NCBI GenBank assembly: GCA_023254055.1 | Contig: JALQYN010000007.1 | Location: forward strand, 1-35,235 | Direction: 5' to 3' | DNA: 35,235 bases | Source: Polaribacter sp. | GTDB taxonomy: Bacteria > Bacteroidota > Bacteroidia > Flavobacteriales > Flavobacteriaceae | Shown here: in pieces, positions 23,468 through 32,532 of the stretch | Numbering within the stretch: position 1 is the first letter of the stretch | How the letters are laid out: each line of letters opens with the position of its first letter | Notes under the pieces: generated by a model | Database searches by the model: none | What the model saw: only the letters and a program-made list of their open reading frames with translations | What the model was told of the DNA's origin: nothing | Program-made: the position numbers and the translations under genes

Positions 23468-24241
23468 TTAAGATATTAAGCTGTCAATTTTTTCTTTCTC
23501 TTCTCTTGCTAAATCAGCATCCACTAAAATTCTTCCACTGTATTCATCAATCGTGATTTTTTTACGAGTAGCAATTTCTACTTGTACCTGTGGTGGAATT
23601 GTAAAGAAAGAACCACCAGAAGCTCCTCTTTCTATAGATACAACAGCTAAGCCATTTTTTACTTTAGTACGAATTCTTTTATAAGCCGATAATAAATGTT
23701 CGTCAATTTCTGCAGAAAATTCAGCAGATTTTTTTACTAGCATTTTTTGTTCTTTTTCAGTTTCTTTTAAGATTCCGTCAAGCTCAGCTTTTTTATGTTT
23801 TAAATGCTCTTCTTGTTTTGCTAATTTTTCTTTTGTAGCATCAATGATTTCATTTTTCTGCTCAATTCTAGCAGAAAATTCTCCAATTCTTTTTTCAGCT
23901 AATTGAATTTCTAATTCTTGATATTCAATTTCTTTAGTTATAGAATCAAATTCTCTATTGTTTCTAACTTTCTTTTGTTGCTCTTCGTATTTTTTCATCA
24001 AAGCTTTAGACTCTTCTATCAATAATTTTTTGTTATTAATATCTGTATCTAAGTTTGCTACATCTTCTGCGTAATTTGAAAGTCTGGTGTTTAAACCCGC
24101 AATCTCATCTTCTAAATCTTCTACTTCTAAAGGTAATTCCCCGCTAACGCTGTTAATTTCATCTATTCTAGAGTCAATTAATTGTAGGTCATATAACGCT
24201 CTTAATTTTTCTTCTACCGTAACCTCTTTCTTCTTTGCCAT
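23468..24241 (-). CDS. Zinc-ribbon-family coiled-coil protein lacking the zinc ligands
   Basis: A 257-residue protein: a long helical coiled coil (about 10-180, with a KVRNNREFDSITKEIEYQE hairpin turn near 91-110) followed by a small C-terminal domain. It matches the C4-type zinc-ribbon family whose members end in CxxC...IPPQ...CxxCGRIL. Here the four positions are S208, S211, D232 and S235 (GASGGSFFTIPPQ and IDEYSGRILV), and the protein has no Cys at all, so it cannot bind zinc in the usual way. Function of the family is poorly known; proposed roles concern nucleic acid or protein contacts. It starts two bases after the Nif3 stop. Confidence 0.85.
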   Translation of the reverse strand: MAKKKEVTVEEKLRALYDLQLIDSRIDEINSVSGELPLEVEDLEDEIAGLNTRLSNYAEDVANLDTDINNKKLLIEESKALMKKYEEQQKKVRNNREFDSITKEIEYQELEIQLAEKRIGEFSARIEQKNEIIDATKEKLAKQEEHLKHKKAELDGILKETEKEQKMLVKKSAEFSAEIDEHLLSAYKRIRTKVKNGLAVVSIERGASGGSFFTIPPQVQVEIATRKKITIDEYSGRILVDADLAREEKEKIDSLIS

Positions 24242-24243
24242 GT

Positions 24244-25035
24244 TTAAATGTAATAAATTGGATTTGTACTTTTTTCTGATAAAATGATGGCAAAATTAGT
24301 GAATTTTTTTGTAAGATACTCAACTAAAAGATTTTTTGTGAACTGTTCACTTTCATAATGTCCAATATCCATCAATAAAATTTGTTTTTCTGCCTTAAAA
24401 AAATCGTGATATTTAAAGTCAGAACTGATATAAGCATCAGCATTTTGTGCAATTGCATTTTCAATTGCAAAACTTCCAGAGCCACCTAATACAGCCACTT
24501 TTTTTATAGATTTTCCTAGCAATTCAGAATGTCTAATGCATTCCGTTTTCATTGTTGTTTTTACAAATTGTAAAAATTGATTTTCACTCATTGTAGAATC
24601 CAATTCACCAATCATTCCCATTCCGATGGTTTCATGAGTGTTTAAATTTGATTTGGGAATTAATATTTCTGTGTTTTTTAGACCTAAAACTTCACCTATT
24701 TTCCCGCTAACACCATTTTTTATATTGTCTAAAGCTGTGTGCATTGCATAGATAGCAATGTTGTTTTTAATTGCTTTTAGCACTACACGTTCTACATAAG
24801 TGCTACCATTTAACTTTTTTAAACCGCTAAATATGATTGGGTGAAAACTTACAATTAAATTACAATTTTTAGCAATAGCCTCATCAACGGTTACTTCTAA
24901 GCTGTCTAAAGTAACTAGTATTCCGCTAACATCAGTATTAAAGTCTCCAACTAATAAGCCAACATTATCAAATCCTTCGGCATACGAAAGGGGTGCTAAT
25001 TCTTCTAAATAATTGGTTACATTTTGTATTTTCAT
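24244..25035 (-). CDS. Nif3-like dinuclear metal centre protein (DUF34)
   Basis: A 263-residue Nif3/YbgI family protein. Metal-site residues are H65 in SFHPIIFSGLK, D103 in AMHTALDN, and H226 with E228/E230 in GHYESE; GFDNVGLLVG at the start is also typical. It is the short form, without the roughly 100-residue insert seen in many bacteria. The usual HHP is FHP, so one family His is Phe64. The frame extends to a TTG at 25056; the ATG at 25035 gives the family start MKIQNVTNYLEEL. Biochemical role is unsettled; a metal-dependent hydrolase is often proposed. Confidence 0.9.
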   Translation of the reverse strand: MKIQNVTNYLEELAPLSYAEGFDNVGLLVGDFNTDVSGILVTLDSLEVTVDEAIAKNCNLIVSFHPIIFSGLKKLNGSTYVERVVLKAIKNNIAIYAMHTALDNIKNGVSGKIGEVLGLKNTEILIPKSNLNTHETIGMGMIGELDSTMSENQFLQFVKTTMKTECIRHSELLGKSIKKVAVLGGSGSFAIENAIAQNADAYISSDFKYHDFFKAEKQILLMDIGHYESEQFTKNLLVEYLTKKFTNFAIILSEKSTNPIYYI

Positions 25036-25097
25036 TGAATTGAATTTAGATATCAATTTGTGTAATTTTCATTAAAAAAGAAAATTATAAAAAGAAC

Positions 25098-25105
25098 CAA
25101 AGTTA
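25098..25105 (-). promoter_or_regulatory. -7 box of the Nif3 / zinc-ribbon transcript
   Basis: The minus strand reads TAACTTTG, a perfect TAnnTTTG box, giving a leader of about 58 bases. No TTTG at -33. The lpxK start is only 25 bases away on the other strand, so the two divergent promoters probably overlap. Confidence 0.45.
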
Positions 25106-25129
25106 AGATTTTTAATTACTTTAGTACTA

Positions 25130-26152
25130 ATGAAATTTATACGATTTTTATTATTCCCATTTGCCATCATTTATAGTATTGTTACAACTCTTCGTAATTA
25201 CTTTTTTGATCTGGGTTTGTTTGCATCAACTTCATTTGATAAACCAATTATAGCCGTTGGAAATTTATCTGTGGGAGGTACCGGTAAAACACCACAAATA
25301 GAATATTTGATCAAGCTGCTAAAGTCTAAATACAAAATAGGGGTTTTAAGTAGAGGATATGGTAGAAGCACAAAAGGTTTTGTGCTTGTAAATGAAACCA
25401 AGAATGCTTCAGAAGTAGGTGATGAACCTTTGCAGTTCTCTAAAAAGTTTGATGATGTTATTATTGCAGTTGATGAAAATAGAGTGCATGGAATTCAGCA
25501 ATTGAAAACAACAGAAGTTGTGTTGTTAGATGATGCTTTTCAGCATAGAAAAGTAAAAGCAGGTTTTTATGTTTTGCTAACCAAGTACAATGAATTGTTT
25601 TCAAACGATTTTGTATTGCCTGTAGGAAATCTAAGAGAGCGTAGAATAGGAGTTAAGCGCACGGATGTTGTTGTGGTTACTAAATGCCCAAACACCCTAG
25701 ATAGATTAGAAAAAGAAGCCATATTGCAATTGATAAATAGATATTTTAAAGGTCCTGTTTTCTTTTCTTCTATTCAATATTCTGATGTTTTAGTAAGTAA
25801 TACCAATAAAGAAATAAAAACATCTGAACTATCTAAATTTGAAGTGTTGTTGGTAACAGGAATCGCAAATCCAAAACCCTTAGAAAATTATTTATCAGCA
25901 TTGAATTGCACATTTAAGCATCAAAAATTTTCAGACCATCATCAGTTTACAGAAAAAGAAATTTCAAATATTAAAGCGCGATTTGAGGCTATGCAATCTG
26001 AAAATAAAATTGTGTTAACCACCGAAAAAGATTTTGTGCGCTTATCGAATCACATTCATAACTTGTATTATTTAGCTATTGAAACAAGTTTTTTAGAGCA
26101 TCAAACAAAGTTTGATTCGCTAATTACTAATTATGTAGAGCGTAATTTATAA
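25130..26152 (+). CDS. lpxK: Tetraacyldisaccharide 4'-kinase (lipid A kinase)
   Basis: A 340-residue inner-membrane-associated kinase that phosphorylates the 4' position of the lipid A precursor disaccharide. An N-terminal hydrophobic helix (residues 3-22) anchors it. The P-loop is VGNLSVGGTGKTP with K53/T54. LLSRGYGRSTKGFV-like and EVGDEPLQFSKKF segments, VLLDDAFQHRKV and the late LTTEKDFVRL are LpxK hallmarks. Its stop overlaps the stop of the convergent Ppx/GppA gene by six bases. Lipid A synthesis here links loosely with the lipid A phosphatase and transferase at the window start. Confidence 0.95.
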   Translation: MKFIRFLLFPFAIIYSIVTTLRNYFFDLGLFASTSFDKPIIAVGNLSVGGTGKTPQIEYLIKLLKSKYKIGVLSRGYGRSTKGFVLVNETKNASEVGDEPLQFSKKFDDVIIAVDENRVHGIQQLKTTEVVLLDDAFQHRKVKAGFYVLLTKYNELFSNDFVLPVGNLRERRIGVKRTDVVVVTKCPNTLDRLEKEAILQLINRYFKGPVFFSSIQYSDVLVSNTNKEIKTSELSKFEVLLVTGIANPKPLENYLSALNCTFKHQKFSDHHQFTEKEISNIKARFEAMQSENKIVLTTEKDFVRLSNHIHNLYYLAIETSFLEHQTKFDSLITNYVERNL

Positions 26153-27043
26153 TTTGTTACGGTGTAAACTTTTTATAATTCCGTCTGCCAAACCAATTTT
26201 TGGAACATAAATTTTTCTAGCTCCACTCCACTTCATTGCAGATAAATAGATTTTAGTTGCAGGAATAATTACATCGGCTCTGTCTGGATTTAAACTTAAT
26301 TCAGAAATACGATCATCAAAGCTCATTTTTTTAAGGAATTGGTATTGAGCATTTAGATAAATATAAGAAATAGGTTTACCAATAGTTCTGCCAGACATTT
26401 TAAACAGTTTGTTTATGTTTCCTCCAGAACCTATTAAAGATAGTTTTTTAAGGTCTTTTGTGTTGGTTTCTATCCACTGTTGGACCTCTTTAAAAATAAT
26501 TTTATTTTCGGCTTTAGAGTTGTTTATCAAACGTACTGTTCCCATTTTAAAAGATTTACTATTAATAATTCTTCCTTTAGAGAAAATGGTAAACTCTGTA
26601 CTTCCACCACCAACATCTACATATAAATAAGAAGCATCGCTTTCTATCAACTCATTTAAATCTGTTGAAGAAATGATGGCTGCTTCTTTTTTTCCTCCAA
26701 TAATTTCTATATCTACACCTGTTTTTTCCAAAACAATTTTAGCAATCTCTTTTCCGTTTTCTGCTTCACGCATTGCAGAGGTTGCACAAGCTTTGTATTT
26801 TTCTACATTATTAATTTTCATTAATAATTTAAAAGCCTCCATAGCGTCTACCAATCGCTGTGTATTGGTAGGAGTAATTTCTCCAGAAACAAAAGTGTCT
26901 GCCCCTAAACGGATAGGAACACGAACTAAAGAAGATTTTCTGAATTGAGTTTCTTTGTCTTTTTCTACAATAACATTAGAAATCAGTAAACGTACGGCGT
27001 TTGAGCCAATATCTATTGCAGCATATTTTTTAATTTCTATCAA
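26147..27043 (-). CDS. Ppx/GppA family phosphatase (exopolyphosphatase-like)
   Basis: A 298-residue member of the ASKHA-fold Ppx/GppA family, the short form without a C-terminal HD domain. Nucleotide-site motifs are AAIDIGSNAVRLLI (8-21), ATSAMREAENG, YVDVGGGSTEFTIF and GSGGNINKLF. Members hydrolyse polyphosphate or pppGpp; which applies here is open. The start is TTG at 27043: no ATG lies before the first motif, and an in-frame stop lies five codons upstream, so the non-ATG start is forced. It begins eight bases after the sixA-like stop, which implies a shared transcript. Confidence 0.9.
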   Translation of the reverse strand: MIEIKKYAAIDIGSNAVRLLISNVIVEKDKETQFRKSSLVRVPIRLGADTFVSGEITPTNTQRLVDAMEAFKLLMKINNVEKYKACATSAMREAENGKEIAKIVLEKTGVDIEIIGGKKEAAIISSTDLNELIESDASYLYVDVGGGSTEFTIFSKGRIINSKSFKMGTVRLINNSKAENKIIFKEVQQWIETNTKDLKKLSLIGSGGNINKLFKMSGRTIGKPISYIYLNAQYQFLKKMSFDDRISELSLNPDRADVIIPATKIYLSAMKWSGARKIYVPKIGLADGIIKSLHRNKL

Positions 27044-27051
27044 GCGAACTT

Positions 27052-27540
27052 CTATTTATGATTTTTTGGGAACTCTATTAAAGTTGTTGTCCCTTTTTTT
27101 AATTTTTTCCAATGTGCAGTATCAAATTCAATTCCGATTACACCACAAGTTGGAACATGTGCAATGGGTTTGCTTCCGTATTTATTTACAAAAGTATTAA
27201 TACCATGATCGTGACTAAAAATAATGGCAGAATCAAAATTATCATCTAAGGCATTAATGGTTTTAACTAAATACCCATCACTAAAATTATACAACTGTTT
27301 TTTTATGTATAAGTTAGATAAAGGATAACCAAAATTATCGCAAAAAATTATTGCAGTGTGTAGCGCTCTATTTGCACTACTGGTAACAAAAACATCCGGT
27401 TTTTTAATGGTTTCTGCTAAATAACTTGAGATTAAGTGAGCGTCTTTGATGCCTCGTCTTTTCAAAGGTCTGTCAATATCTTCAATACCATCATATTCCC
27501 AAGATGATTTTGCGTGACGAACAATATAGAGTGTTTTCAT
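27052..27540 (-). CDS. sixA: SixA-type histidine phosphatase
   Basis: A 162-residue phosphoglycerate-mutase-fold protein with the catalytic RHG-like motif as R8-H9-A in LYIVRHAKSSW. The late His is in IFSHDHGINTFV. DRPLKRRGIKDA is typical of the SixA group. SixA removes phosphate from phosphohistidine in some phosphorelay proteins; the target here is unknown and could equally be a small phosphoester. It lies between pdxH and the Ppx/GppA gene with small gaps. Confidence 0.85.
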   Translation of the reverse strand: MKTLYIVRHAKSSWEYDGIEDIDRPLKRRGIKDAHLISSYLAETIKKPDVFVTSSANRALHTAIIFCDNFGYPLSNLYIKKQLYNFSDGYLVKTINALDDNFDSAIIFSHDHGINTFVNKYGSKPIAHVPTCGVIGIEFDTAHWKKLKKGTTTLIEFPKNHK

Positions 27541-27570
27541 ACCAAAGTTTGATAAAGTAAATATAAAAAA

Positions 27571-28218
27571 TTATGGTGCTAAACGCTCAATTTTCCAAGA
27601 AAAATCTTTTTGTAGAGTATATCGAATTCTATCGTGCATTCTATTAGGTCTTCCTTGCCAAAATTCTATAGAAATGGGTTTTACTAAAAATCCGCCCCAA
27701 TGTTTAGGGCGTGGTATTTCTTGCTGTTCAAATTGTTTTTCAAATGATTTTAAAGCGTTATCAAGAGTTTCTCTTGAAGGGACCACTTCGCTCTGGTTTG
27801 ATGCCCAAGCTCCTAATTTGCTTCCATCTGGACGTGATTCAAAATAGCCGTCTGATAAGTTTTCTGCCAACTTTTCTGCATTCCCTTTAATGATGATTTG
27901 CTGTTCTAAACCCGCCCAAAAAAAAGACATACAAATATTATTATTAGCTAAAATTGCTTTTCCTTTTTCTGAATTGTAATTGGTGTAAAAGATAAAACCT
28001 TCCCAAGTGTATTTTTTTAAAAGCACGACTCTGTTTTTTGGAAAGCCATCCAATCCGATTGAAGAAACTGTTACCGCATTTGCTTCATCTATCATTTCTG
28101 AAGCATCAGCATTTAAAAACCATTGTTGAAATAATTCGATAGGGTTTTCTGGGCAATTGCTTTCTAACAATTCTTGCTTTTCATATGATTTACGATGATT
28201 GCTTAAATCGTGTGCCAT
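27571..28218 (-). CDS. pdxH: Pyridoxamine 5'-phosphate oxidase
   Basis: A 215-residue FMN enzyme making pyridoxal 5'-phosphate. FMN and substrate contacts are seen in NRVVLLKKY, FYTNYNSEKGK, the ESRPDGSKLGAWASNQS segment, PRPKHWGGF and the C-terminal EFWQGRPNRMHDR. The usual RQI in the fifth strand is QQI here, a mild change. The full length and both signature regions are intact. It probably shares a transcript with the sixA-like gene 30 bases downstream. Confidence 0.95.
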   Translation of the reverse strand: MAHDLSNHRKSYEKQELLESNCPENPIELFQQWFLNADASEMIDEANAVTVSSIGLDGFPKNRVVLLKKYTWEGFIFYTNYNSEKGKAILANNNICMSFFWAGLEQQIIIKGNAEKLAENLSDGYFESRPDGSKLGAWASNQSEVVPSRETLDNALKSFEKQFEQQEIPRPKHWGGFLVKPISIEFWQGRPNRMHDRIRYTLQKDFSWKIERLAP

Positions 28219-28268
28219 GAGTTTGTTTTACTTGGTAAAAATACAAATGTTTTGTGGGCGATAAAAAA

Positions 28269-29693
28269 TTAGTTTTCTTTTTTTAATCCAACTTTATATT
28301 CTGGACGCATTAAATTTTTTACTGTTAAAATAGCGTCCAATTCTTCTTCAGATAGCAGTTTTTTTTCTAATACCAATTCTCGTATAGATTTGCCTGAAGT
28401 AATGGCTTCTTTTCCAATAACATCACCCATATGGTGACCAATATATGGATTTAAATAAGTGATTAATCCAACAGAATTAAATACCATATTTTTAGTATGT
28501 TTTGCATTTGCTGTAATTCCGCTAATACATTTATCACTTAGAGTTGTACAGGCATTCGATAGTAATTCTATAGATTCAAATAACGATTGTGCAATCACAG
28601 GTTCCATCACATTCAATTGCAATTGTCCGGCTTCTGCAGCAAAAGAAATGGTTACATCATTACCAATTACTTTAAAACAAACCTGGTTTACAACTTCTGG
28701 GATTACAGGATTTACTTTTGCAGGCATAATTGATGAGCCAGCTTGCATTTCTGGTAAGTTAATCTCATTAAAACCACAACGTGGTCCAGAAGACAGCAAG
28801 CGTAAGTCGTTGCAAATTTTAGATAATTTTACAGACATTCTTTTCAAAGCACCAGAAACCATAACATAGGCGCCACAATCTGAGGTAGCTTCAATTAAAT
28901 TGTGTGCTTTTACAAACTTTACGCCCGTAAACTCTTGTAAATAGTTGATAGAGATTTGAGTAAAATTCTTTGGAGCATTTACACCAGTTCCTATAGCTGT
29001 TCCACCTAAATTTAACTCTAAAATTAAATTTCTAACATTTCGTAAGCTTTTAACTTCTTCTCTTAAGTTAGTTGCCCAAGCAGAAAACTCATCACCCATA
29101 GACATTGGAACAGCATCTTGTAATTGCGTTCTTCCCATCTTTAAAACATTCGAAAATTTTACTGATTTATTGCTGATTTCTTTTATCAAATAAGTCAGGT
29201 TTTCAATTAAATGATTGATGTAAAAATACAAGGCAATTCGAAATCCAGAAGGGTAAGCATCATTTGTTGATTGCGATTTGTTTACATGATCATTTGGATG
29301 TAAAACAGCATAATTTCCATACTCATATCCATTTAACTCTAAAGCTACATTTGCAATAACCTCATTGGTGTTCATGTTGACAGAGGTTCCTGCGCCACCT
29401 TGAAAAACATCAACCGGAAAATACTTGGTGTACTTTGTAAGGTTGTTTAGAATTTCATCACAAGCTTGAATAATCATATCCGCTTTTTCATCGGGAATAG
29501 TACCTATTTCTTTATTGGCGCAGGCACATGCTTTTTTGGTTAAAACCATTCCTTTTATAAAAATAGGATAATCACTAATTTTGGCCTTTGAGATTTTAAA
29601 ATTATCTATAGCTCTTTGTGTGTGAATTCCGTAGTAAAGATTGTTGGCAATTTTCATGCTACCAAGTAAATCTTCTTCAATTCTATGTTTCAT
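28269..29693 (-). CDS. aspA: Aspartate ammonia-lyase
   Basis: A 474-residue member of the fumarase/aspartase superfamily. It releases ammonia from aspartate to give fumarate. The [13 protein letters not shown] start is characteristic of aspartase rather than fumarase. The substrate loop [12 protein letters not shown] (319-330) holds the catalytic Ser. [20 protein letters not shown] (187-206) and [10 protein letters not shown] (141-150) are further conserved contacts. Length is usual. No dicarboxylate transporter lies beside it in the window. Confidence 0.95.
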   Translation of the reverse strand: MKHRIEEDLLGSMKIANNLYYGIHTQRAIDNFKISKAKISDYPIFIKGMVLTKKACACANKEIGTIPDEKADMIIQACDEILNNLTKYTKYFPVDVFQGGAGTSVNMNTNEVIANVALELNGYEYGNYAVLHPNDHVNKSQSTNDAYPSGFRIALYFYINHLIENLTYLIKEISNKSVKFSNVLKMGRTQLQDAVPMSMGDEFSAWATNLREEVKSLRNVRNLILELNLGGTAIGTGVNAPKNFTQISINYLQEFTGVKFVKAHNLIEATSDCGAYVMVSGALKRMSVKLSKICNDLRLLSSGPRCGFNEINLPEMQAGSSIMPAKVNPVIPEVVNQVCFKVIGNDVTISFAAEAGQLQLNVMEPVIAQSLFESIELLSNACTTLSDKCISGITANAKHTKNMVFNSVGLITYLNPYIGHHMGDVIGKEAITSGKSIRELVLEKKLLSEEELDAILTVKNLMRPEYKVGLKKEN

Positions 29694-29747
29694 TTGTTTG
29701 CTGTAATTAGTACTTATAAAAATAGGAGTTTTTAATTGCTTTTTATT

Positions 29748-30377
29748 TTATTTATGAAATAATGTTTCAACAATTACTTTTGCAGCTATTTCGCTGCCTG
29801 TTATAGAAGGGTGAAATCCATCAGGTCCATAATATTGAAAGTTATTTGACTTGTCAAAATAGTCTTTCCAGACTTTTCCAACAGGAATTAAGATTGCATT
29901 ATTAATAGCAGCTGCATCTGTATAGTTTTTTATGACGCCATCAAAAGTGTGATAGTATTTTAATGATGGCCAAACCATAAAATAAGAAAGCTTTGCGTTG
30001 TTTTCTTTAGATAGTTTATATAGTTTTGTGCCATATTCAATAAGAATTTTTCTACCTTCTTGTTGAGAAGAAGGACCTTGTTGTATAATAACAAAGTCAT
30101 ATTTTTTAGAGATAATTAATTTCTGAATTTTCCCATCATCCCAATGATCTATTATGGCGTAGTTTGGAAATGCAACCATATTTGTAGTGATATTGAAACC
30201 ATTTTTTTTAGCTTCCTTTTTTACAAGTTCAGGTAAGTTGTTGGTGTAAGTAAGGCTGTTGCCAATAAATAAAATAGCAATCTCTTTTTTAGACTTTATT
30301 GTGCTTAATTTTTTCTGACCATTGGTATTAAAAGATAAGATGGTTAATGCAAAAGAGAGTAGCGCTAATTTATGCAT
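29748..30377 (-). CDS. SGNH/GDSL-family hydrolase, secreted
   Basis: A 209-residue esterase-fold protein with a signal peptide (MHKLALLSFALTILSFNTNG). The nucleophile S41 is in FIGNSLTYTNN. Other block residues are Gly/Asn in VAFPNYAI and QQGPSSQ, and the D186/H189 pair in DGFHPS. The frame extends to a TTG at 30407, but the ATG at 30377 begins a good signal peptide and lies one base after the symporter stop, so it is used. It likely removes acyl groups from a sugar or other metabolite in the periplasm. Coupling to a sodium symporter suggests the product is imported, which is inference. Confidence 0.86.
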   Translation of the reverse strand: MHKLALLSFALTILSFNTNGQKKLSTIKSKKEIAILFIGNSLTYTNNLPELVKKEAKKNGFNITTNMVAFPNYAIIDHWDDGKIQKLIISKKYDFVIIQQGPSSQQEGRKILIEYGTKLYKLSKENNAKLSYFMVWPSLKYYHTFDGVIKNYTDAAAINNAILIPVGKVWKDYFDKSNNFQYYGPDGFHPSITGSEIAAKVIVETLFHK

Positions 30378-30378
30378 G

Positions 30379-31812
30379 CTATTTTCTTTTAAATAATAAT
30401 AATCCAATAAAAGTTAGGGCACCATTCAATACCAACACAAAGAACCCAAAGTCAAAACCTAATTTTTCTTTGCTGTAAAAACTAATCACATAGGTAAGTA
30501 TTGGGGCTATCAAACAGATATATGGAACTATTTTGTCTTTTACTTGTAGTTTGGTAAATAAACCAAAAGCATACAATCCTAATAAGGGGCCGTAGGTGTA
30601 ACCCGCAAACGTAAATATTTTAGCAATAACACTGGCATCTGCAATAAAATATTTAAAAATAAGGATGGTAGCTATCAAGACAAATGAAAACAGAATGTGA
30701 ATTTTTTTACGAATTTTCTCTTGCTCTTTTTTCTCTTTTCTCTTGTCTATCTCTAATATGTCAATACTAAAAGAAGTAGTTAACGATGTTAATGCAGAGT
30801 CTGCACTAGAATAGGCCGCGGCAATCAATCCGAGTAAAAAGAACATGGCTGTTGCCAATCCCAAGGTTCCTTTGGTTGCTATAATTGGAAATAATTCGTC
30901 TTTGTGTGCATCAATTCCGTTTCGTTGTGCATAATCTGTTAGCAACACACCTAATGCTAAAAAGAAAAAGTTGACAATTACCAGCACAATGGTAAACCAA
31001 AACATGTTTTTCTGAGCATCTTTTAAGTTTCTACAGGTTAAGTTTTTTTGCATCATATCTTGATCTAAACCCGTCATTACAACAGCAATAAACGCACCAG
31101 ATAAAAATTGTTTCCAGAAATAATTCCCTGCATTTGGATCGTCAAAAAAGAAAGTTTTAGACAAGTCGCTATCTGCAACATAAGAAAAGATATTGCTGAT
31201 TTGCATTTCATTAGAAATGGTATAAATACAAACTCCAACTGCAATTAACATAAATAAAGTTTGCAACGTGTCAGTCCAAACAATGGTTTTAATTCCGCCT
31301 TTAAACGTATACAGCCAAATCAATAAAATAGTAATAGAAACGGTTACCCAAAACGGTATTCCGTATGCATCAAATAATAACAATTGCAATACATTTGCTA
31401 CTAAAAACAAACGAAAAGCAGCACCAATAGTCCTAGAAATTAAAAAGAAGGTAGCTCCAGTTTTGTATGAGTATCTGCCAAATCTGTCCTCTAAATACGA
31501 ATAAATAGAGGTTAAATTTAATTGATAATAGAGGGGTAGTAGTACCAAGCCAATAACCGCATATCCAACAACATAACCGAGTACCATTTGCATATAACTC
31601 ATGCTTTGGGCTTCTACCCAGCCCGGAACTGAAATAAAGGTAACCCCAGATAATGAAGCTCCAATCATACCAAAAGCTACTAAATACCAAGGAGATGAGT
31701 TGTTGGCTTTGAAAAACGTTTGATTGTTTGCAGATTTTCCTGTGATGTAGGAAATAAAAATAAGAACACTAAAATAGGCTACAATGAGTAATAGGATATG
31801 AAGTGGTTGCAT
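30379..31812 (-). CDS. Sodium:solute symporter (SSS family)
   Basis: A 477-residue inner-membrane carrier with about thirteen hydrophobic helices. Family landmarks are GASLSGVTFISVPGWV (about 51-66) and the GTLGLATAMFFLLGLIAAAYSSADSALTSL region (about 315-345) that forms the conserved sodium-binding helix. Closest general type is the Bacteroidetes SSS group that takes up sugars or sialic acid; the solute cannot be told from sequence. It is the first gene of a unit with the SGNH hydrolase, whose ATG follows one base after this stop. The 102-base gap upstream holds an inverted-repeat element and no recognised promoter box. Confidence 0.9.
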   Translation of the reverse strand: MQPLHILLLIVAYFSVLIFISYITGKSANNQTFFKANNSSPWYLVAFGMIGASLSGVTFISVPGWVEAQSMSYMQMVLGYVVGYAVIGLVLLPLYYQLNLTSIYSYLEDRFGRYSYKTGATFFLISRTIGAAFRLFLVANVLQLLLFDAYGIPFWVTVSITILLIWLYTFKGGIKTIVWTDTLQTLFMLIAVGVCIYTISNEMQISNIFSYVADSDLSKTFFFDDPNAGNYFWKQFLSGAFIAVVMTGLDQDMMQKNLTCRNLKDAQKNMFWFTIVLVIVNFFFLALGVLLTDYAQRNGIDAHKDELFPIIATKGTLGLATAMFFLLGLIAAAYSSADSALTSLTTSFSIDILEIDKRKEKKEQEKIRKKIHILFSFVLIATILIFKYFIADASVIAKIFTFAGYTYGPLLGLYAFGLFTKLQVKDKIVPYICLIAPILTYVISFYSKEKLGFDFGFFVLVLNGALTFIGLLLFKRK

Positions 31813-31817
31813 GGATT

Positions 31818-31899
31818 AATTACGAATTTTGAATTGTAAATTACGAATATACTCTTTTTAAAATTTTATTTAAAAATTAATAATTCGTAATTCATAATT
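31818..31899. repeat. AT-rich inverted and direct repeats of ACGAATT type
   Basis: AATTACGAATT (31818-31828) has its exact inverse AATTCGTAATT (31882-31892), and the left arm is repeated directly as AATTACGAAT (31839-31848). Similar strings are scattered between flavobacterial genes. The structure fills the gap between the divergent symporter and recR genes. Confidence 0.55.
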
Positions 31900-31914
31900 A
31901 GTAATTTAGCGGCC

Positions 31915-32532
31915 ATGGATTTTTCATCAAAATTGTTAGAAAATGCAGTGAACGAAGTTTCACGGTTACCAGGAATTGGTAAGCGCACTGCCTTGCGTTT
32001 GGTGCTACATTTGTTAAAACAACCCAAAGAACATACTGGTTATTTGTCTGAAGCATTATTGCATTTGCGTAATGATGTGAAATCGTGTAACAAGTGTCAT
32101 AATATTTCTGATACAGTGTTGTGTGAAATCTGTAACAATCCAAAACGAAATTCAGAAATCGTTTGTGTTGTTGAAGACATTCGTGATGTAATGGCCATAG
32201 AAAGCACCGCTCAATTCAAAGGTTTGTATCATGTATTGGGAGGAAAAATATCACCCATTGAAGGCATTGGTCCGCATAATTTAAAAATCGAATCTTTGGT
32301 AGAAAAAGTAGCTAATGGAGAAGTGAAAGAGTTGATTTTTGCACTGAGTTCTACCATGGAAGGCGACACCACCAACTTCTATATTTTTAAGCAAATCGAA
32401 AAATATGAAATCACAACATCTACAATTGCACGTGGAATTTCAGTTGGGGATGAATTGGAATATGCAGATGAAGTTACTTTAGGAAGATCTATTGTAAATC
32501 GTATTCCTTTTGAGCAATCGATAAAGAGTTAA
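31915..32532 (+). CDS. recR: Recombination protein RecR
   Basis: A 205-residue RecFOR-pathway protein that helps load RecA at gaps. Order of domains: helix-hairpin-helix ([21 protein letters not shown], 14-34), a zinc finger with C58, C61, C70 and C73, then the Toprim domain ([15 protein letters not shown]) and the [15 protein letters not shown]alker-like part. Full length. Its stop overlaps the convergent hemJ stop by four bases. Confidence 0.96.
   Translation: MDFSSKLLENAVNEVSRLPGIGKRTALRLVLHLLKQPKEHTGYLSEALLHLRNDVKSCNKCHNISDTVLCEICNNPKRNSEIVCVVEDIRDVMAIESTAQFKGLYHVLGGKISPIEGIGPHNLKIESLVEKVANGEVKELIFALSSTMEGDTTNFYIFKQIEKYEITTSTIARGISVGDELEYADEVTLGRSIVNRIPFEQSIKS

Noticed and set aside
25117..25124. 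TACTTTAG as the lpxK promoter box
   Set aside because: It sits only five bases before the ATG and has no matching -33 box, so it would need a leaderless mRNA.
28459..28869. 136-residue frame opposite aspA
   Set aside because: It lies wholly opposite conserved aspA sequence with no supporting start region or motif.
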